64,000 nt of DNA from Macrobrachium rosenbergii (GCF_040412425.1 NC_089762.1:21661147-21725146); one strand, 5' to 3'; shown: positions 1 through 12,777, counted from the stretch's first letter. The notes: generated from the letters alone by a model not told the origin. Numbers and translations are program-made.

Positions 1-1393
1 CCCTCAACCAACAAGAAACCGGAACTCCGGAAAGCACTCTGGCGTCACCCGCGCAGTAGAGCAAGGCTGGAAGGAGGAGAAGGCCAGGAGGAGGGTAGGC
101 TACCAGGAAGGAACGGGAGGCGGGAGCTCACCCGGCTCAACCTGCTACCTCACCATCCAACCATACCTCCCAGACCATGAATCTTGGAGGGCAATATGAC
201 TGGAAGCAACCAACCCGAAGCCCGACTCTACCTGGGGCGAGCTGTAAGGACCTAACCTTGGTATGACTGGGGCGGTGAAAAGGGAAGGAGGAAGCAACTG
301 GGAGAGAAATTTGAGCGAGAACCAGCAGGGATCGGGAGAAATGGCAGGCAAAGGGGCGACTAGCTGGAAACACATCCTAGAACTGAATTCCCCCAGTGGA
401 GGAAGAGAACCAAGGGGCTCACTCTGCCCACCCGAACGATCCGGAGGAAAAGCAGCAACAAAACTCCCTCGACCTATCCACCCAGGGCAAAGGGAAGGAA
501 GCTAACAAGCCTACCCACAAGATAACCAACACTCTTAAAAACTAAAATGTGCTCAACGAGGCGTAGCCTACACGAGGCGGTTAGATCTGAGCTACCGTAA
601 GCACCAGTATAAACCATAAATAAAATAATAAAAACAATAAAAATAAAAATAAAACACAAAGAGGCACCATCTTCAGTCAAATTAATTAGCCTAGTAAGAC
701 CAAAACAATAGGAACCCAACCTGGGGACCTAGGCAGGAGCATCACTCACAAAGGCCAGTAGGCCAATGATCGTAATTCATAAGGGAGCCATGAGAACCAC
801 CAGGAAGGAACAGGGGCAAAATATCTATAGCAGCGAGCGACTCAACTGAAAAAGAACAGAAGGAAGCGCCTCAGCGATCGACATAACAGCACAGGGGCGC
901 CGTGGTAACATAATGAATCTCGATATTTATGAAAATACGAGACTATAACAGCCAAAAAAAAAAACAAAACCCCACAAGAAGATGGTACTTAACTTGGAAA
1001 TGGTAAGCTGCTCAGCATATCGTAGAAGCAGAAAATCCAAAATAATGGAGAAAATTACACAAAAAATAAACCGTAGATTCACGTGCTAGAAAATGGAATG
1101 TGGTGGGTGGCGCTGGTGTCGCCGATCTGGCGGGTGTTTGGTGTGGGGGCTCAACTGACTCACCGCGCTCATTCGAGAGTTTTGATGAGGAGAGATCTTT
1201 CCGGAGAGTAGGTTTCCGTGTGTGGTAATTCCTCACCCCTTCTTATACAGCCTTCACTAGAAAGGCTTTCGACTGGGAGTGAAGTAACCCCAGCTTTCCT
1301 GAAAGCTCTTTTTCTCTGGTATATCTAGCAAGGTTATACCTAGAAATTCGTGCTGTAATGGAATTTCACCGGCTGACACGGGACTGGACTCAG
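1..1393 (-). mobile_element. DIRS-like retrotransposon A, 5' portion cut by window edge
   Basis: Read on the minus strand, this segment matches the 5' part of the plus-strand DIRS element at 52.88-60.88 kb. Shared landmarks are the terminal block (tttcaccggctgacacggg, 1366-1384), the GCGACACCAGCGCCAC-type block near 1110, and the stretch around 900-1000 that mirrors 53280-53350. Its outer end is near 1393 and its inverted terminal repeat covers about 1090-1393. The coding part would lie beyond base 1. No ORF here resembles a DIRS protein, so this is leader sequence. The family assignment rests on comparison inside the window. Confidence 0.8.
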
Positions 1394-1514
1394 AAAACAG
1401 ATTTTCCTTTTCACTCTGTAAATGAAAATTATCTACATATATAATGAAAAAGCCACTAACGATTTTCAGTAACAATATTCTAAATTCAAGAGATTTAAAA
1501 ACTGTCCAAGCCTC

Positions 1515-1815
1515 CCTGTGGAAGGGTTAGTGCCATCAATGCAAATCATGTGGTGCACTGCAGGCATTACTTTAGGTTCTTTGCAGTGTCCCTTTGGCCC
1601 CTAGTTGCAAACTCCTTCATTCCTTTTACTGCACTTCCATTCATACTTTCTCTCTTCCATCTGACCTTCCACTCTCTAAAAATTCATTCATAGTATGACA
1701 GTGATGTTTTTCTCCTGTTACACCTTTCAAAATCTTATTACTGTCAACTTCCCTTTCAGCTCTGAATGACCACATAGGTTCCAGCGGTTAGCCTTTGGCC
1801 TAAATTCTATAGTAT
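1515..1815 (-). repeat. SINE-like interspersed repeat, copy 1
   Basis: This is a diverged reverse-complement copy of the repeat at 18340-18654. Both contain the run around 'gtgcaccacatgaggtgcac' / 'ggttctttgcag' and a 'ttggcctaa' / 'ttaggccaaaggcc' end. It has no coding potential. It resembles a short interspersed repeat I associate with decapod genomes, but no tRNA-like promoter boxes were identified. Confidence 0.7.
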
Positions 1816-3241
1816 TCCACTATAAAATCTTCACCTTGAAGGATGGACTGGATAGCAGAATTTAACAATTATGACCTTTCAAAGAAATATTTTAAGGAAA
1901 TAAAACTTTTTACAAGGGCTTCAGGCTGTGCACTTAGCTTTTCTCAGCAGATAACTGCAACATTTCATCAATACGGCACTACAAATATGAAATTATTCTA
2001 AAGAAAACTTAAGGGTGTGAGTGTTAGAACAGACCAAAAGAGTAATGGGGACCTTAGCCAAACTGCAAGCTGTTGCCATAATTGTGAGAAGGGTGAAGGA
2101 AAAGATCATGGCAAATGCTATAGGCAAGGGACAGAGTCCTCTTGCCTGAGTACTTGTATACTCTATACAGTAACTGTGTCAGATCAAAAGCACTGTTCTG
2201 GCCAAGACCAACTACTATGAAAGAATTCTTTGTTATCAGTTGGTCTCTCTTATGGAGCCTTAAGGGGACCATAAGAGTAACTCCTTTGGGGACAAACAGT
2301 GGGTCCACTATTAAAAATATACAAACTCTAGTAATTCACTGAAGTACATTACGCCTAACCTGATACAAATATAAACATATAGTTAACCAAGTTTATTTAG
2401 TTTTTCTGCTATTACTATAACAAAAAAATAACAGGAGAGATCAGTCAATTTTCAAAGGAAAATTTCAAGAGGATAAGGCAAATTCCCAATAAGATGGGAA
2501 AACTGAAACAATGGCACTTCAAGTCTAAAGAGTGCTGTCGAACTGAGACCTTAATGCACTGGAAACGTTTATAAAATAGGGAAAGCTGAATGTCTGTTGT
2601 AAGGCTATGCAGAGATACATGGTTTAAACATCTAAATTGGTATATTTAATTGGTCTTTACTTCTGCAATTTATAGATTCTTTTGTTTTATACAATCTTTC
2701 CAGTTAAAAATATAATGTCCCCGAAGAACATTAAAGTTCATTACATGGCTCTTGTATGTGTAGAGCCTAACTTCAAGTAATCTCTAATTCACCTTTATGG
2801 GCTTTTTTACTCATGGTTTTCACCATATTTTCTATAAAAAAAAAAGACATGGTATGTACTTTTTGCTTGCGTTATCATTCCAAACAATTGTCAATAAGTT
2901 CATCAACAGCAACACAATCTGTAACCAGTTTTGTACGAGAGGTGCTAGAGTTAATTTGCCAACAATGTATCTCCAAAACCACTATTAGCTATCTTAAATG
3001 CCAACCAGCTAAACTTTACCTTGATCATATAAGGAGTGCTAACCACCAGCTATCCAAGCTTTTCAAAAATTTATATCTTAACATGCCTTGTCTAGCATTT
3101 TCGTACCATTAAACCTTTAAACATTTTAAATGCTTCTGATACAAAATTTCTGATTTTAAACAAATAAAAGATAATCATGAAACAGCACTTATTTAGATCT
3201 GATACAATAAAAGTTAACTTGAAACAAGAACCAAAACCTAC
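1816..3241. other. Intronic sequence, no gene recognised
   Basis: AT-rich sequence between the SINE copy and the last zinc-finger exon. It was examined on the minus strand for the missing second half of the third finger (an exon starting with one base that completes a codon, then an H-x3-5-H pattern). None was found, so the next exon probably lies left of the window. The ORFs here look random. Confidence 0.5.
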
Positions 3242-3432
3242 CTTCTTCCACAAATATCACATTCGTGTGTACCATTCACCAATGATTTTTTTGCACAATC
3301 TCTTTTGTGGCCAATGAGGAACTTCCTTTCACTGAAGACAGCATCGCAATAGGTGCAAGGATACTGATTAGTTTTAATTTTACATCCTTTGCGTAGCTGG
3401 TGTTCCACTAATTCATCTATGCCAAGTGACAC
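3242..3432 (-). CDS. ZAD zinc-finger gene, internal exon with zinc fingers
   Basis: This 191-bp internal exon is flanked by an acceptor (ttttatcaccag, exon starts at 3432) and a donor (AAG|GTAGGT after 3242). It opens in phase 0 with VSLGIDELVEHQLRKGC, which supplies the H and C ligands for the CVC half-finger ending the upstream exon (21482). It then encodes a complete finger with spacing C-x2-C-x12-H-x3-C (YPCTYC...HKRDC, a C2HC type) and finishes with HECDICGR, the first two cysteines of a third finger. The exon ends in phase 2. The rest of the protein must lie in exons beyond the left edge. Classical fingers of this type bind DNA, and C2HC ends are a known variant. The gene identity is not recognised. 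Confidence 0.85.
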
Positions 3433-4187
3433 CTGGTGATAAAATCCTCAGTTAATAAAGGTTTTCTAAATTACCATAAAAATTATACAATTAGACATTC
3501 ACAAATAACTGACTATTGTTTGCAAAAATTAGTACCATATTTCCTGGTGTCCAAGATGCTCCAACCTTTTCCATAAGCATTTATTACTGTGTAGTTTTTC
3601 AGTTCAATTATTTCGAAAATATTATGTTTTTCATGTTCACTAATTTTAATTAGTTTCTGATACTGACTTTCAGCAAACTGAGAAACCTCAACAGATTAAA
3701 AAGTAACATGTTTGGTATTGACTGCCCATGCAGATTTTGTCAGGATGTGCAAATAAATAGGGCTACAGCATTTTTAAAGTATTGTATTTTCATAGTGTTG
3801 GATGCAGGCTTATGCACCAATTTTTTTTTTACCTCGGATAAAGGAAAACTAAATGCCACAATAAGAAATGTTGTAAATATGAAATAACATTTCATTGCTC
3901 TGTTACAATACACTGTGTAAAACACAGTATGAACAAAACATACCAAAAATTAAAAAAAATAAAATAAAGAATAAAATCTACAAAACTGAGATATTGCACA
4001 TAATTAAAAACATTTAAGTCTTCAAAACCTGAAAATATTTTGCACATTGTTATTGTCTATAAAAGCACCACACAAACATATTTGATTACAATATTCTAGC
4101 TACAGTACTGAGATTTACAGATAAACTCTTAACATGCTGCAATTTTATTTCTGTCAGCTAATAATGTCCCATTCAAGCCAGGGTAAT
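3433..4187. other. Intronic sequence, nothing recognised
   Basis: AT-rich, with short homopolymer runs. No ORF, TIR or repeat was recognised. Confidence 0.5.
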
Positions 4188-4191
4188 TTAA

Positions 4192-6012
4192 CCCTTAAAC
4201 GCTGAGCCTCTATTTACAAAAGTGTCTGCCGTATGCCGGCGGCGTTCGGGAGTTAGCGCCGAAGCAGAAAAAGTTTTTTCAAAAAATCACAGCACCCTTA
4301 GTTTTTAAGATTAAGAGTTCATTTTTGGCTCCTTTTTTTGACATTGCCTAAAGTTTAGTATGCGATCATCAGAAATGAAAAAAATATCATTATCATATAT
4401 AAATATTGAAATATATGACAGCGCAAAAAAAAATTTCATATATAATTGTATAAAAATCGCACTGTGAGCAAAACGGTTGAAGCTAATGAGTTATTTTTTT
4501 TCTTTGTATTGTAATTAAATTGCGATGATTTTGGTATATAACAAATTGTAAAATGATCAAAGCAACACAGAGAAAATATTATCACAAAATGATGCATGAA
4601 TTCGTAACGCACAGACGTAAAAAAGTTTTTTTTTTTTTAAAATTCACCATAAATCAAAATATTGTGCTAGAGACTTCCCGTTTGTTGCAAAATGAAGGTA
4701 ATTGATTGAATATTACTAGACTGTAAGTGTTTTAGCTTACAATTGCAGTTTTCGACCATTCCAGTTGAGTTAAAGTTGACCGAAGGTTGAATTTTTTCTA
4801 TTTATTGTAATTTATATGAAAATATTTCAAAACTGATAAAAGCTACAACCATGAGTTATTTTTTGTTGTATTCTACATGAAATTGCACACATTTTCATAT
4901 ATAAAACTTTATGTAACGACTAATATAAAACGGTGCAAACATTACGACAGTGACGAAAGAATTTCTGAGATTTTCGGCAGAGTTACCAAGCGGACGTAAG
5001 GAAAAAGTTTTTTTCAAAATTTCACCATAAATCGAAATATTGTGCTAGAGACTTCCAATTTGTTGCAAAATGAAGGTAAATAATTGAATATTACTAGAAT
5101 GTAAGAGTTTTAGCTTACAATTGCGTTTTTCGACCATTTCGGTCAAGTCAAAGTTGACCGAAGGTTGAAATTTTGGCACATCGTGATTTATATGAAAATA
5201 TTTCAAAACTGATAGAAGCTACAACCATAACTTATTTTTTGTTGTATTCTACATGAAATTGCACACATTTTCATATATAAAACTTTATGTAACGACTAAT
5301 ATAAAACGGTGCAAGCATTACAACAAAGTGACGAAAGAATTTCTGATGTGTTGGGCAGAGTTACCGCGCGCGGAAGGAAAAAGTTTTTTTTTTTAAATTC
5401 ACCATAAATCGAAATATTGTACTAGAGACTTCCAATTTGTTGCAAAATGAAGGTAAATGATTGAATATTACTAGAATGTAAGAGTTTTAGCTTACAATTG
5501 CATTTTTCAACCATTTCGGTTGAGTCAAAGTTGACCGAAGGTTGAAATTTTGGCACATCGTGATTTATATGAAAATATTTCCAAACTAATAAATGCTACA
5601 ACCATGGGTTGTTTTTTGTTGTATTTTACATGAAATTGCACACATTTTCATATATAAAACTTTATGTAACGGCTAATATAAAACGGTGCAAAAATTATGA
5701 CAAAATGACGAAAGAATTTCTGAAATTTTCGGCCGAGTTACCGCGCGGACATAAGGAAAAAGTTTTTTCAAAAATTCACCATAAATCGAACTATTGTGCT
5801 AGAGACTTCCAATTTGTTGCAGAATGAAGATAAATGATTGAATATTACTAGAATGTAAGAGTTTTAGCTTACAATTGTGTTTTTCGACCATTTTGGTCGA
5901 GTCATAGTTGACCGAAGGTTGAAATTTTTTGTAGTCGACATACGGTACGTCCGCTCGTCACCCGACAGACAATTTTAGTCGACTTACGATACGACCAGTC
6001 AGCATTTAAGGG
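4192..6012. mobile_element. TTAA-flanked, piggyBac-like non-autonomous element with internal tandem repeats, copy 1
   Basis: The element begins CCCTTAAACGCTGA and ends TCAGCATTTAAGGG, an inverted pair with one mismatch. It is bounded on both sides by TTAA (4188-4191 and 6013-6016), the target duplication characteristic of piggyBac-superfamily elements. It has GC-rich subterminal sequence on the left (gccggcggcgttcgg) and two related subterminal blocks on the right (agtcgacatacggtacg and agtcgacttacgatacg). No transposase ORF is present. Most of the interior is a ~377-bp tandem array. A second copy with the same ends occupies 52567-62730, so the boundaries are supported twice. The piggyBac assignment rests on TTAA and the CCC-start TIR only. 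Confidence 0.8.
4560..5930. repeat. ~377-bp tandem array inside the TTAA element (about 4 units)
   Basis: The marker caccataaatc recurs at about 4644, 5023, 5400 and 5777, giving spacings of 379, 377 and 377 bp. Each unit carries the same ordered blocks: gttgaccgaaggttgaa, atttatatgaaaatattt, agctacaaccat, acatgaaattgcacac, aaaactttatgtaacg, gtgctagagacttcc and gaatattactaga. The first unit is more diverged at its left edge. There is no open reading frame through the units. Confidence 0.9.
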
Positions 6013-6016
6013 TTAA

Positions 6017-7082
6017 GGAGAGTGAAAATACCAATAATGTTCATAAAACATTTATGTTACTATTCATCCTTCAACTCATCTACCATAATCTCCCCACATG
6101 GGATTGGAAATGAATCTTAGTTATAATCCATATTTTTTTTATTTTTAATAACAAGTTTGTTTATTTACTATTTTAACAAATTACTATCTAGTATATGTAA
6201 TCTTCCTATGGTGTTAGGATGAACCCATGAAAATATAACCTTCTACCTCTATGGTGTACAGTAAATTTCCAAGACTTATTTCAAGAAAAGAATCATGTCT
6301 TACGCACCAAGAAATAAGGTATTTTGTATGCTACAGTTACTTGTGCAACAATTTAGAGAAGGTACGTAAATTTCATTATAATATAATATACTTAATGAAT
6401 ATTTATGCAACAATTTAGAGAGCAAAATGACCTACAAAAGCTTTGTTAGATGATAAGTTTCTGTGGCACACGCCTATGTACTATAAGATTCCTACATCTA
6501 AGAGTAGTGAAAAAATCTATTCTTTTTTAAAACACATTACATGCATATGCATTGTAAATACAAACCATTAATTTACTAAGCATAACAACCCTCAAGTTCA
6601 AAGTGGGTGACTGGGTACAAAATGAAAGTTCCTCCACCTGTGAAGGGGGGCCCCACAGATAGGAAAGAATCTCACATCTCTCAAGCTCGCTACTCACTAA
6701 AAAATTTTACTATTGAAAGTGTCTGTGTCAAATTGAATGGAGCAATTAATAGGGAGCTATGCATAAGGCAGGGGGTTTGTATTTACTGTTCAATGGACAA
6801 ATTATTGTTTTACTTAGGTGAATATCTACTTGAAGGCAGGACTTTTGTATGCATATCAGTCATGCTATATAATCAGGAAGGTTTGATAGCTCAGAAGTTG
6901 GTTTATACATTGGGTGCTGCTGGCTTGGTAGGTCAAACCAAATCTGGTTGACTGAAAATACAAAAAGGGTAATAGCTAGGGTTCATGTGTGTATCAAAGA
7001 AGCTTGTAGAATTTTGACGGCTGTGGTCCAAATATGATGCAATGATGAGGTAGAATGGAATGATTACCCAGTAAAAGGCCAC
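6017..7082. other. Intronic sequence, nothing recognised
   Basis: AT-rich. The longest ORF (6607-6951, plus) has no recognisable domain and no splice or codon signature that would support a gene. Confidence 0.45.
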
Positions 7083-7498
7083 CGGTGAGCAAACATTTAA
7101 CAAGGGCAGCACCTACTGGCACCCCGGATGAGAGAACCAATCAGGAACGTCCATCTGCAGGCAGCAGCCCTCCGAATAACACACTCATTAACGTGCACTC
7201 CAGCACATGCACGCAAGAGCACATACAACCATCACTGTGCGAGAGGAGACTTCACCTGAGGAGAATTGCCTCAGGCAGCCAATGAAAAAGGACACTGGTG
7301 AGCAAACATTTAACAAGGGCAGCACCTACTGGCACCCCGGGTGAGAGAACCAATCAGGAACATCCATCTGCAGGCAGCAACCCTCCGAATAATACACTCA
7401 TTAACGTGCACTCCAGCACATGCATGCAAGAGCGCATACAACCATCACTGAGCGAGAGGAGACTTCGTCCGAGGAGAATTGCCTCAGGCAGCCAATGA
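7083..7498. repeat. 213-bp tandem duplication (two units)
   Basis: The block starting at 'ggtgagcaaacatttaac' near 7083 repeats at about 7296 with only a few substitutions. Each unit ends 'cctcaggcagccaatgaaaa' and contains CCAATCAGGAA. The period of 213 bp is a multiple of three, so an ORF runs identically through both units, but the product is unrecognised. A downstream AATAAA (about 7735) makes a regulatory region such as part of a retroelement LTR possible; this is unproven. Confidence 0.85.
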
Positions 7499-7916
7499 AA
7501 AATTGGCTTGACCTGAGACCTCCTATACATACCACCAAGAGAGCCGTGCCTCCAGACTCATCCCAATGTCCAGAAGATGACCAACGAGCTGGTCGAAACA
7601 TGTTGATAGAAAAAGTACTAAAAATACCAGACAGACGCCGGAAAAAGAAAAAAGAAGAAATACCACTGCAAATACCATCAGGAGAATCTAAGGATTTACA
7701 TCCCAGGTTTCAGTAACCTGCTGTTATGCTTTAGAATAAAGAATTTCTGTTGTAAGAAATACGCTGTTTCATCCATTGAAATATGAACATTGGAAAATTA
7801 CTGACTAATATTGATGTGCAGGAAAAGCGAATTATTAGAAGAACTGAGAAAACTCAGTATAAAATCAATTCACAAAATACAGCCATTTTATTCAGCAATA
7901 TTATTATTATTATTAC
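7499..7916. other. Flank of the 213-bp duplication, with a polyadenylation-like signal
   Basis: Contains 'gaataaagaatttctg' near 7733, a candidate polyadenylation signal, and a short (tta)n before the MITE at 7917. No gene was recognised. Confidence 0.35.
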
Positions 7917-8276
7917 TATCGACCCCCTCCTATTTGTGGTTCCAGATTCGCGGCTTCACCTACTCAAGAATTTTTCTATGGAACGTATATACACATTATC
8001 CACGGAAAATTCGCCTATTCACAGTATTTTTCAGAGAGAGATATTCACTAATTACTGTATTTTCATATCATTTTTGTGACAATGCACTTTTTATGATAAT
8101 GTAAAACTATTAAAATACTCAAGTATAAGTATTTTTAGAGGGTTTTTTTTTTGTATTTGGACTATCAAAATAGGCAGGTACAGTATAAGCATTTTTAGAG
8201 GGGTGTCAAGTATTTGCGAATTTTAGCTGTTCGTGGGGGGGGGTTTCGCATCCCCCTTGAATACCGGGGTCAACAG
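7917..8276. mobile_element. Tigger/pogo-type MITE
   Basis: The ends 'tcgaccccctcctatttg' and 'gaataccggggtcaacag' are inverted relatives of each other and of the ends of the element at 9412-9751. Both share interior blocks (acattat-cgcggaaaattcgc, attcactaattactgtattttcat, gtatttgcgaattttagct-ttcgtgggg). No transposase is present. Confidence 0.65.
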
Positions 8277-9410
8277 TATTCAGAAGCTAAACCACTATTC
8301 ATATGGAACAAGCCTACAAGGGCCACTCTCTTGAAATTCAAGCTTCCAAAGAATATAGTTTTACAGAAGATAATAGGAAATACACAAAAAATGAGACAGA
8401 AAAAAGATGAATTAATAAATTAACAGATAAAAATATAAATAAATTAGTAAAATACAAGGTGAACTCTTTTGGTGTAGTAATGCACTGCAACTTTGCTTGG
8501 ACTTTTGAGGTTCAATACTGTACTGCATTAAATGTTAATAAAAACACTGTACCAGAGAGAGAGTTGGGGAGGGGGAGGGGGCACAGAAATTGTATAGTTT
8601 ACTTAATGCAATGCAAGACCAGTGCCCATCTTAGAAAATATCTTAGCCTATGAGCTAGGCTTACACATCGATTTCGCGTAACAATTTTTTTTATTTAATT
8701 TTGTCTGTAAACTTAAGCAATCATAAATTCATTGTCAGTGTTAGAGTTACCCACTGGAGGCAAAGGAGATAAAATGTTTTTTGCCACAGAGTGCTGCAAA
8801 TGGCTTTTCTTCTCTTGTAGATTACAGTAGAATTATTATAAAAAAAATTTTTTCCTCCTGCTCTAGTTCCATGCTTTATCCAAGTGTTTTTCATGACATA
8901 CAGCTATATATTTTGATAGCATTAAATGCTTACATGTAAATACATGAATATTTTTTCTTAATATAGTATTTTTTTATGAAATTGGGGGTTATTGTATGCC
9001 ACAAAATATGGTAATTACTGCTCTTCAACTAAAAGTATGTTTGCACAACAAATTATCAAATGTTACTGTCTCCCAGAGTCAATGGGAAAGCAGGACATTT
9101 ATGCATAAAGTGCATATTTTTTTTATGATATGAGATACATCACAGCATTATCTCCATGTGTTTCTTTCTTGCATATTTCACTGGAGTTGCATGTTTCAAA
9201 ATAATGAAATTAATATTGTTGTAGCAGCAGTCACAACACAGTTAATGAGTTGGCCCATCATGTATGCATAAAATGAACAATAAGATGAACAAACAGAACA
9301 TTTAAAATTGTTGATGAAATCTATGCCTGGGAAATGACACTGCAAGCCCCAAGAAAACTAATCATACTTTCTCATGCAAACTGTGAGGCACAAAGTTGTA
9401 TACAGTAAAC
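8277..9410. other. Intronic sequence, nothing recognised
   Basis: AT-rich with a short purine tract near 8553-8580. No gene or clear repeat was recognised. Confidence 0.45.
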
Positions 9411-9411
9411 C

Positions 9412-9751
9412 CCCCAATTTTGTGTTCTCATAATTTGTGGACTCGCCTATTTGCGGATTTCTCTGTGAAACATACATACACATTATTCGCAGAAAATTTG
9501 CGCACTCGCGGTATTTTTCACTGAGAAATATTCACTAATTACTGTATTTTCATATTGTCATGACTAAATGCAATTTTTGTGATAAAACTATTAAAATACT
9601 CAGGTAAAAGCATTTTTACAGTTTTTTTTGTGTTTGAACTATCAAAATAGCAGTTCTAAGTGTTTTTAGAGGGGCTTTAAGTATTCGTGGATTTTAGCTA
9701 CTCGTGGGGAGGGATGTGGTATGCATCCCTCATGGATACGGGGTTTACTAC
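9412..9751. mobile_element. Tigger/pogo-type MITE
   Basis: Starts 'acagtaaaccccccaatttt' after TA and ends 'atacggggtttactactat'. These are terminal inverted repeats of the CAGTAAACCCC type seen in Tigger-derived MITEs. The interior is homologous to 7917-8276. Non-autonomous. Confidence 0.75.
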
Positions 9752-11640
9752 TATGTAGTTAGCTACTTACAATCCGTGTGATTTACTGAAGGCAGGAATG
9801 CTGAACTGGTTAAAAATAAAGTTGGCAAGGAGAGGGCCATAGCTCCTGACTGACCTTAATGATGATAAATGTAATGTAGAAAGAACTTTAGAGTTAAGCT
9901 TTGACTTAGAGAAAACTCTTCCATCTTTTGCTAACTAGAATGCTTTTCATAAATGAAAAATGGGGACTGACTAACAGTATTTTTATTTTAAATTCAAATG
10001 CTTATGCGATGTATGTGGGTACTCGAAAGAAAAAGAGGTACTGAAGAGAGGATTGTTACACTGTAAAATACTGAATGACCACCATGATAAATAAAAGAAA
10101 AAATCTAGTGTTGCTGTCAACTAACTGTTTAGGTTAAAATAAAGTTATCAACTGTTTATTGTTTATGTTTGGTGCACATCAATAAATTCCTCCACACTAA
10201 CATTTTCCTTATCCCTACTCACTCACACAGGCCCGGTGACCACCACTTTAGCCTTACAATGCACAAGCTCCAAAGGCACCACAGAGAGCACGGATGATTA
10301 TGTCCATATTATTCAAACTACTATAACCAAGACCTTTCCTGTTGTGGGGATACAGTAGTCTGAAAGGACATATTATCCACTGGATTGCAAAAACCTTAAT
10401 TTCATTCTCAGATCCTCACCCTTAATGTATTGTATAAGAAGGGTTCAAGATGGCAAATGATCAGGCTGACCAATTTCCTACAAAAGAGAGACTCAAATCT
10501 TTGTGTAGAGCTTGCAACTCCAAGCTCTTTAACACAGTTATGTCAAGCTGTCATTAAAATAATGGCCAAATCCATTTGACAGAAGGGAACTAAAAGTCAT
10601 TTCATTGGTGGCACCTAAGGTTGAATATGACCAAGTAAATCAGACAATGGTACCTGAGGAAGAAAAACTTGGTGAAATGGCATCCACATCCAACCAAAAC
10701 ATCAGCAACTTCACAAGTGGGAAATGATCATTCTTGTGCTGAGTGTTAACCCTCAAAATAGAAGTAATTTTTCTTAGTTATCATTATTCAGTATTTTTTA
10801 CATCTGTTTTTGATTCAAGTAAAAAGCAAAGATCTTAAAACAATGTAACAGAGGCATTCTGAGTGAGTCTTGTAACTGTTGTGCATGCATGAATTTCCAT
10901 GTAAAATTTACATTAATATTTTTCCACATATGAACAAACTTCAAATATTTTTTTTACTGCTGGAGCCATAACTAGTATAGGAAATAACAGCAGCATAATG
11001 ATTGACAGGCAGCTTAGATGAGTCAAAAACAATTGTGGTCATATACTAAATTTTATGAAAAATATACATCTTTCTAAATTTCTTGAAACACAAAAACACA
11101 CCAAATTCTGATACTAAAAGTACATATTAAAAATGAAGTTACTGTAGTTAGCAATCCCACACTCTGTTGCATTACATATTAGTTACACGGTAGTATGATA
11201 ACAAGACTCAAACAAAAATGTTTAAATTTCATACTGAATTAAAAAAACCCTTGCAAATAGACCTTACAGTTTGCAACCACCTAGTTGTACATTTTGAAGG
11301 CTATTTTTCAATTACAAACCTCTCTGACCAAAGTGGTTCTGAGTGTGTCACGTATAATTAATGGATCTGTATAAAAATAATGCTTGGCATTTTAAAAACA
11401 AGTTTGAGGAACTGCAAGTTATTACTGTAATATTAATCTGCTACATCTAGAGTACATAACAAAAAGATACCACATATTTATAGAGTCACTCTTTATCTAC
11501 TATAAAAACGAGATTTAATAAGCTGCAGAAGCCATGATACCTCTGACTTATTTTCCCTACAAGTTGATCATAATAAAAAGGAAATTTATTTCTACTAGAT
11601 CAGAGAGGTGATATCCTTGGTAATATTTCAAAAACTGGTA
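9752..11640. other. Intronic sequence, nothing recognised
   Basis: No ORF above about 60 codons on either strand and no recognisable repeat. The sequence is AT-rich throughout. Confidence 0.5.
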
Positions 11641-12224
11641 TACAGTAAACCCCTGATATTCGTGTTCTCACAATTCGCAGAATTTTCTGCGGAACCTATC
11701 TATAAATTACTTGCGGGAAACTCACCCATTCACGGATTTTTTTTGTAGAGTGATATTCTATATTTTCATATTATTTTTGTGACTACGTATACGTTTTATG
11801 ATACAATAATGATTTACAATACTAATGTTCAAATATTAATATTAAGTTTTATAAGATCAAATAATAACAAATAATATATAAAAATAATAATTCTCTCTTT
11901 CTCTCTCTTACTGAGATGTATGTTTATTTGTTTTGTATGATAAATAAGTGATTTACTAATTTTCAAATACTAATATATTAATGTAAACAGCAATAATATC
12001 AGTCCATTAAAGAAAATACTATACTGAATTAGTAAGATTTTAGTTTATAAATCAATAAATTATGTAAAATTTTAAAGGAATACATATTGACTCCTAATCT
12101 TTTGCCTAAGACTTAAAGGGGGTAGGGTGAACCTGTCAGATATGTCGAGTAACCTGAAAGCAAGGGTTGGGTGGTCAGTGTTGCTGACTTGCTGGTCAAA
12201 TACCACTACGAAGGATATACTGAG

Positions 12225-12228
<4 letters not shown>

Positions 12229-12278
<50 letters not shown>
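12229..12278 (+). repeat. (CT)n microsatellite
   Basis: Uninterrupted CT dinucleotide run. Confidence 0.97.
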
Positions 12279-12279
<1 letters not shown>

Positions 12280-12399
12280 GAAATGACAGAATTTTTAAGG
12301 TATGTTTATTTGTTTTGTATGATAAATACATGATTAACCTAATAATAAGTACTAATTTTCAAATACAGTACTACCATAATAATAATAATAATAATAATA

Positions 12400-12711
12400 A
12401 AAGGATTTTGACAAAGGAAAAATCTATTTCTGGGGAGGGGCCCGTGTCACCCAGTGAAATAGTCCATTCAGCACTTATTTCTAGGTAATTCCGTTGCTAG
12501 ATACCAGAGAAAGCTAAATGAAATGCTGGAGTTACTACCCCCAGAGCGAGCTCCACTAGATGGAGTCGTGTATGGAAAAGGGTGAACTACAAAAACACGG
12601 AACCTTATCCTATAGAGATTCCCAATGTCAAAATTCCCAACGAGAGAGGTGCCGATACAAGCCCATGCACTACTCACGGACTGTATACAAGGCAACACTA
12701 GCCGCATTCCA
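12400..12711 (-). repeat. DIRS B inverted terminal repeat (element 3' end)
   Basis: The reverse complement matches 17811-18080, for example 'ctagataccagagaaagct' here versus 'agctttctctggtatctag' there. The outermost ~30 bases (aaggattttgacaaaggaaa) are specific to this end and are copied in the ICR. Confidence 0.92.
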
Positions 12712-12777
12712 TGTTAGCACCCACCTCACTAGAATGAAGTTTATCAAGGGAGGGAGAGAATGAAAACAGGTGGGTCA

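Noticed and set aside
2017..2342. ORFs on both strands near 2.0-2.3 kb as the missing finger exon
   Set aside because: No C-x2-C / H-x3-H spacing, and the phase does not fit the donor at 3242.
5609..5827. ORF inside the 377-bp array
   Set aside because: Neighbouring units do not keep the frame; no sign of coding selection.
6607..6951. 114-codon plus-strand ORF in an intron
   Set aside because: No recognisable domain, no codon or splice support.
12127..12488. Ser-Leu repeat ORFs, and the Arg-Glu repeat ORF at 20204-20389
   Set aside because: They are translations of (CT)n/(GA)n arrays.
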